Shown here: positions 60,072 through 64,000 of the stretch, piece after piece | Position numbering within the stretch: the stretch's first letter is position 1 | Layout of the letters: every line of letters begins with the position of its first letter | NCBI GenBank assembly: GCA_964525045.1 | Contig: CAZGFD010000006.1 | Coordinates: 62,001 to 126,000 of the forward strand | Source of the DNA: G020348185 sp964525045 | GTDB lineage: Bacteria > Nitrospirota > Nitrospiria > Nitrospirales > UBA8639 | Reading direction: 5' to 3' | Length of the DNA stretch: 64,000 nucleotides | Notes under the pieces: model-generated | What the model was told of the DNA's origin: nothing | What the model saw: only the letters and a program-made list of their open reading frames with translations | Databases searched by the model: none | Program-made: the position numbers and the translations under genes

Positions 60072-60527
60072 TCAGGAGACCTTGACTTCAACGGTTTTTG
60101 GCTTCACCTTTTCCGATTTCGGCAGATGTACCTTGAGGAGTCCGTCCTTAAATTCCGCGGATACCCTTTCGGCATCGGCATCTTCCGGAACGGTGAAGCT
60201 TCTCGAAAAACTCCCGTATGCCCGTTCTACCCTGTGATACTTTTTGTTTTTTTCCTCTTTCTCGTATTTCCGTTCACCTGTAATGGAAAGGGCATCGTTT
60301 TGGACAGAAATCTTGACATCATCCTTTTTCACATCGGGCAACTCCGCCTTGATAGTGTATTCCTTTTCATCTTCAGTGATATCGACTAAAGGGGCCCACT
60401 CGGCTACTCGTAACGCTTCCTGCTTGTCCCCCTCCTTCCGGACGCCCCCCCGCCCGAATAAGGTGGAAATCCGATTCTGCAATTCATCGAGTTCCTGGGA
60501 GGGATTCCAGCGAGTGATTGAGCTCAT
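60072..60527 (-). CDS. Hsp20-family small heat-shock protein
   Basis: ATP-independent chaperone, 151 residues. An alpha-crystallin domain (about 46-140) has the family's PLVDITEDEKEYTIKAELPDVKKDDVKI opening and the GLLKVHLPK motif near 130; the usual I-x-I tail is represented by VEVKV. AAGGAGGATC precedes the ATG. It lies in a cluster of stress genes (universal stress proteins, LOG protein). No CIRCE-like site was noticed upstream. Confidence 0.92.
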   Translation of the reverse strand: MSSITRWNPSQELDELQNRISTLFGRGGVRKEGDKQEALRVAEWAPLVDITEDEKEYTIKAELPDVKKDDVKISVQNDALSITGERKYEKEEKNKKYHRVERAYGSFSRSFTVPEDADAERVSAEFKDGLLKVHLPKSEKVKPKTVEVKVS

Positions 60528-60814
60528 GATTGATCCTCCTTAATAGCTTTTTGGTTTCCACAGGTTTGACACCTTCACATCTCTCTCCTAAATAGAAGAG
60601 AAAAGCAATGGATATGCCAAGCAGCATCTAGACGACCCATTGCTGACAACCAGTTAGATCAATTAGTTTTGGGAGACTAGTTAGAATAAGGACAATCGGC
60701 TGGGGAATTGTGCCTCACGGGTTTTGGGGACCAATGCGCCAAAAAACCACAAATTATAAAAAAAAAACCCGATCTCATCAACAGCGATAGCCTCTTCCGT
60801 CTGACCAGACCTAC

Positions 60815-61657
60815 TCATTTTGACACACGCTGTTCCTGATTGGCCTTAAGAATATTCCAAGTTTCTTGAGCCGACTCTGCATAATGAAACAGATTAAGAT
60901 CTTCCTGACTGATCAGGCCAGATTCAACCAGCAGCGACCAATTAATGAGTCGCTCCCAAAATGCTCGGCCAATTAACACGACTGTAATCCCCGTGATTTT
61001 TCCCGTTTGCAACAGCGTGAGCGTTTCAAACACTTCGTCTAATGTTCCAAAACCTCCTGGGAAGGCTACGAGGGCTTTGGCCCGAAGCAGAAAATGCATT
61101 TTTCGTAGGGCAAAGTACCGGAATTGAAAACACAAGTTGGGAGTAATATATGAATTGGGTTGTTGTTCATGAGGCAACGAGATATTTAAGCCAATGGTTT
61201 TGCCGCCAACCTCGGTCGCCCCACGATTGGCGGCTTCCATTATTCCAGCCCCCCCTCCGGTCACAACAACATATTCCCAACGTTCATCTGCCTGGCAAAT
61301 GGAAGAAACTAACCGACCAAATTCTCGAGCTTCATGATAATAGGGGGCCAAGGCCAACTGCGCTTTCGCAATGGTCACCCTCTGCCTCTTGTGTGTGTTT
61401 AAGGGGTCTGGGGCAAGTTCTCGCTCGGCTTGGTCGAGTTGTGCCCGAGCCTGAGTAGGTTCGACAAGACGAGCGCTGCCAAAGACAACAATAGTAGAGC
61501 CGATGCCTTCATCTTGCTGAATCAGTTCCGGCTTAAACCACTCGAGCTGTAATCGGACCGCACGTAATTCATCGCGTGACAAAAATTCAGGGTCGAGATC
61601 GGCCCTCCGATAGGCAGATGATGAGTGAAGAAATTCTGATTGAGCTTCGTGATCCAT
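60815..61657 (-). CDS. LOG-family (TIGR00730) protein
   Basis: Rossmann-fold protein of the lysine-decarboxylase-like/LOG family, 280 residues. The family signatures GGGAGIMEAANRGA and PGGFGTLDE (the latter near 210) are both present. LOG enzymes cleave nucleoside 5'-monophosphates, including cytokinin ribotides; some homologues bind nucleotides without this activity. The N-terminal 75 residues are an added helical segment. The role here is uncertain. Confidence 0.85.
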   Translation of the reverse strand: MDHEAQSEFLHSSSAYRRADLDPEFLSRDELRAVRLQLEWFKPELIQQDEGIGSTIVVFGSARLVEPTQARAQLDQAERELAPDPLNTHKRQRVTIAKAQLALAPYYHEAREFGRLVSSICQADERWEYVVVTGGGAGIMEAANRGATEVGGKTIGLNISLPHEQQPNSYITPNLCFQFRYFALRKMHFLLRAKALVAFPGGFGTLDEVFETLTLLQTGKITGITVVLIGRAFWERLINWSLLVESGLISQEDLNLFHYAESAQETWNILKANQEQRVSK

Positions 61658-61665
61658 GTTTTTAT

Positions 61666-61742
61666 AGTTTCAGGTTTCAGGTTTCAAAAAAAGGATCCTT
61701 CTTCTCTTCGCACATGAAACCTGAAACCTGGAACCCGAAACT
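61666..61742. repeat. Heptamer-periodic inverted repeat (copy f)
   Basis: Left arm (61666-61686) has GTTTCAG, GTTTCAG, GTTTCA. The right arm (61715-61742) is the reverse complement of GTTTCGG, GTTCCAG, GTTTCAG, GTTTCA. The 28-base spacer (TTCTTCTCTTC core) resembles the spacer of copy a. It could form a hairpin past the universal stress protein gene stop at 61760. Confidence 0.8.
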
Positions 61743-61759
61743 TTCTTAGATAGGCTCCC

Positions 61760-62623
61760 TTACCGAACGATGAGTACCGGACAGGGTGCTCGATGAAGGA
61801 CAGCATGGGAGATGCTTCCGATTAAAAACCGGGAGAGACCCTTTCGTCCATGTGAACTCATGAGGATGATGTCCGGTTGAGTCGCTTGAGCTTGTTCAAG
61901 TAGGGCATAGGCAGGATTTCCCAGCCCCACTGAGGTGCTATGTCGATAGTTCATAGCCTCCAACTGCCGGGTAATCAGATCCAGTCGTTCTTGAGCATGC
62001 TCCAACGCCCGTTCTTCAAGTAATTTACTCTGCCCCAAAGTCATTGGCCACGGAACTTGTGGTTGTGGCCAGACGTTCATGACCTCGATGTGCGTATCGG
62101 ATCGGAATGGATGCATGGCCAGAAATTTTAAAGCTACCTGGGCGTCCTTCTCTCCCTCCACAGGAAGAAGAATCCTTTCAATCTTCGCCACGCCGGATTT
62201 CATCGTTAGTACTGAACATGGAGCATGGAGAACCACTCGATGCGATACACTCCCTAGAACAAGCTCTTTTACCGGCCCGAGCCCCCTGGCGCCAATTATG
62301 ATAAGGTCCGAATTTGCAGACTGGGCCGTTTCAAGAATGACTTGTGCCGGAATGCCGATTTGGTGCACCTGTTGAACAGATGGAAAGTCGGCCGGCACTT
62401 CCGACCTGGCTTTCTGGAGTATGTTCTCTCCTTCCGACCGAAGTTTCCCCTCAATTTCCTCTATTACCTGATCTCGGATTTCAGGGGTCACCATGGGATG
62501 ATCTAAATTTGGAAGCTTGATCGCATGCACCAGAGTCAACTCTTCAGGCGGCGCAAAATATGCAAGACTACGAACGGCATCGTTGGAATGGGGAGACCCA
62601 TCGACGGCCAAAATAATTTTCAT
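61760..62623 (-). CDS. Tandem UspA universal stress protein
   Basis: The 287-residue protein has two UspA domains. Motifs: GARGLGPVKELVLGSVSHRV and SSHGRKGLSRFLIGSISHAV, both of the G-2x-G-9x-GS type. It shares length and overall layout with the protein at 7987-8850 (LAVDGSPHSNDAVRSLAYFAPPEELTLVHAIKLP compared with the related opening there), so the two look like paralogues. GAGGAG precedes the ATG. It follows no operon partner. Confidence 0.9.
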   Translation of the reverse strand: MKIILAVDGSPHSNDAVRSLAYFAPPEELTLVHAIKLPNLDHPMVTPEIRDQVIEEIEGKLRSEGENILQKARSEVPADFPSVQQVHQIGIPAQVILETAQSANSDLIIIGARGLGPVKELVLGSVSHRVVLHAPCSVLTMKSGVAKIERILLPVEGEKDAQVALKFLAMHPFRSDTHIEVMNVWPQPQVPWPMTLGQSKLLEERALEHAQERLDLITRQLEAMNYRHSTSVGLGNPAYALLEQAQATQPDIILMSSHGRKGLSRFLIGSISHAVLHRAPCPVLIVR

Positions 62624-62939
62624 GATGTGACTCCTCTAGGGAAAATGAGCGCCAACACTCAAACTACGGACAATTCAGATATCAGCAAAAGCAGTGCCAT
62701 AATAGTAGAAGAGTAGTGAGAACACAGGATTGTGGTCCTCTTGGTTTAGTAAAACCAAGCCAGGTCACCCTTAGTCCTGAATACAAAGACAGCTGATTGG
62801 ATATGGCGCATTTTGCTACACTCTATAATTCCTTAAGTTTTTCGGCAATGAAACGGAAGCCAGTACCATATTCCATTAGACCCCTTGAAGAATTTCTTCA
62901 TGAGATCCGGTTCCTAAAAAACTTCATTCTAGGTGAACC
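62624..62939. other. Divergent promoter region with one hairpin
   Basis: No gene is visible. CTTGGTTT (62740-62747) and AAACCAAG (62752-62759) form an 8-bp stem with a 4-base loop. The region should hold promoters of the universal stress protein (minus) and regulator (plus) genes. Confidence 0.4.
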
Positions 62940-64000
62940 ATGATATCAAATGCCAATAAAATTCTGGTAGTCGATGACGATCCTGATATGCGTAATCTTC
63001 TTCGAGACATCCTGGAAGACCAACAATACAGCGTGTCATTGGCCCAGAACGGGCAAGAAGCCCTCAATAAATTTGGTACTGCGGAATTCGATGTCTTGCT
63101 GACAGACCTCCGGATGAAGGGCATGGATGGATTGGAACTGCTCCATCAAATTACCGGAAAGCATTCTCATTGTAACCTGATCATCATGACGGCTTTTGGC
63201 ACAGTAGAAACCGCCGTTGAGGCAATGAAACAAGGCGCCTTTGACTACCTCACCAAACCCATTAAATCCGATGAACTGCTCGTCACGGTAGACAAGGCGA
63301 TGCGAGAAGCGATGTTACGGCGGGAAGTTGTGCAGTTACGGCAGCAGGTCCACCGGGAATTTGCGTTCGATCAGATTTTGGGGAAAAGCAAACCCATGCG
63401 GGAAGTCTTCGATTTGATCCGAAGGGTTGCCGATTCACAGACCAATCTCCTCATTACGGGAGAAAGCGGAACCGGAAAAGAACTGGTCGCCAAGGCCATC
63501 CATTTCAATAGCCTGAGAAAATCCTCTCCCTTTGTCCCGGTGAATTGTGCCGCCATTCCGGAACTCCTCTTAGAGAGCGAACTCTTCGGGCATGTCCGAG
63601 GAGCGTTTACTGACGCCAAGACCGATAAACGTGGGTTGTTTGAGGAAGCCCAGGGAGGAACCCTGTTCCTAGATGAAATCAGCGAATTGCCCATGATGCT
63701 TCAAGCCAAGCTCCTTCGAGCTGTCCAAGAACGGGAGATCCGGCGAGTAGGTGCGACACGATCAGTCGCCACTGACGTACGAATTATCGCCGCGACAAAT
63801 GTCAAACTTGCCGAGGAGGTCAAAGCCAAACGGTTTCGGGAGGACCTCTTTTATCGCTTAAACGTCATCGAAGTGCGTCTTCCCCCCCTTCGTGATAGGA
63901 AAGAAGACATCCCGCTCCTGGTCCAGGGACTTCTGCACAAGAGCGTTGCCGCAAGGCAAAAATCAATTGACACCGTGGCCGAATCCGCCTTGGCGCGGTT
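62940..64000 (+). CDS. NtrC-family sigma-54-dependent response regulator (partial, runs off window)
   Basis: Response regulator whose receiver domain (6-120) has the acidic pocket D12-D14, phosphorylation site D56 in LLTDLRM, Thr near 84 and Lys near 106 (TKP). The AAA+ domain starts near 140: Walker A GESGTGKE, Walker B GGTLFLDE, and arginine-finger region FREDLFYRLNV. The sigma-54 contact loop reads GAFTDA instead of GAFTGA. The DNA-binding HTH lies beyond position 64000. AGGTG sits five bases before the ATG at 62940. A partner kinase is not in the window. Confidence 0.92.
   Translation, partial: MISNANKILVVDDDPDMRNLLRDILEDQQYSVSLAQNGQEALNKFGTAEFDVLLTDLRMKGMDGLELLHQITGKHSHCNLIIMTAFGTVETAVEAMKQGAFDYLTKPIKSDELLVTVDKAMREAMLRREVVQLRQQVHREFAFDQILGKSKPMREVFDLIRRVADSQTNLLITGESGTGKELVAKAIHFNSLRKSSPFVPVNCAAIPELLLESELFGHVRGAFTDAKTDKRGLFEEAQGGTLFLDEISELPMMLQAKLLRAVQEREIRRVGATRSVATDVRIIAATNVKLAEEVKAKRFREDLFYRLNVIEVRLPPLRDRKEDIPLLVQGLLHKSVAARQKSIDTVAESALAR

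Noticed and set aside
1..64000. tRNA, rRNA, CRISPR array, insertion sequence, prophage or toxin-antitoxin pair
   Set aside because: None was recognised on reading both strands; short tRNA-like folds cannot be excluded without a covariance search such as tRNAscan-SE.

Overview
The window looks like a chromosomal stretch of a Nitrospirota bacterium, most likely a Nitrospira-like nitrite oxidiser. I base this on the three-subunit 2-oxoacid:ferredoxin oxidoreductase with a fused flavin/iron-sulfur partner (the kind used in a reductive TCA cycle), four tandem universal stress proteins, a cupredoxin, a multidomain di-haem protein, DUF families common in that group, and roughly 50% G+C. This is inference; no rRNA or other taxonomic marker is present. 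No tRNA, rRNA, CRISPR array, insertion sequence or phage gene was recognised.

Layout. 0-11 kb: glutaminyl-tRNA synthetase, a Mak-like ROK sugar kinase, the divergent OFOR operon (gamma, alpha, beta, GltD-ferredoxin fusion), a universal stress protein, an MgtE Mg2+ transporter and a 2OG-Fe(II) oxygenase. 11-18.3 kb: periplasmic FKBP isomerase, a NodU/TobZ-type carbamoyltransferase, two exported proteins of unknown function, and an 802-residue secreted protein with features of a MACPF-type pore former. 18.5-23.3 kb: a ZnuABC-type metal uptake operon with an outer-membrane barrel protein and a His-rich exported protein at its head. 23.5-29.9 kb: DUF2269 membrane protein, Tag DNA glycosylase, a DUF4105/DUF3015 pair, an outer-membrane barrel and a LolA-like sorting protein.

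30-39.4 kb is the most unusual part. It holds a fused double KAS-III protein whose second half has lost the catalytic His, an RND/MMPL exporter, an AT-rich gene fusing a UbiB/ABC1 kinase to a class III (GSA-type) aminotransferase and preceded by a GTGA-coupled small ORF, and an Sfp-type phosphopantetheinyl transferase. With the LolA-like protein and barrel next door it reads like a locus for making and exporting a lipid-like or acyl-derived molecule. No carrier protein was seen, so this is a hypothesis.

39.4-45.8 kb: a CzcCAB-type divalent metal efflux operon, again headed by a His-rich exported protein. 46-64 kb: universal stress proteins, a Zn-ribbon protein, a Gly-rich RRM protein with a clear terminator, a lone HypA, a 1364-residue CHRD/Ca-binding/di-haem oxidoreductase behind a near-consensus promoter, a degenerate J-domain protein, a DUF5690 transporter, a cupredoxin, Hsp20, a LOG-family protein, and the start of an NtrC-type regulator cut by the window end.

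Scattered through short spacers are heptanucleotide-periodic repeats (GTTTCRR units, some as inverted pairs), including both spacers inside the metal efflux operon. A second, GC-rich palindromic repeat occurs at 7.9 and 15.5 kb.
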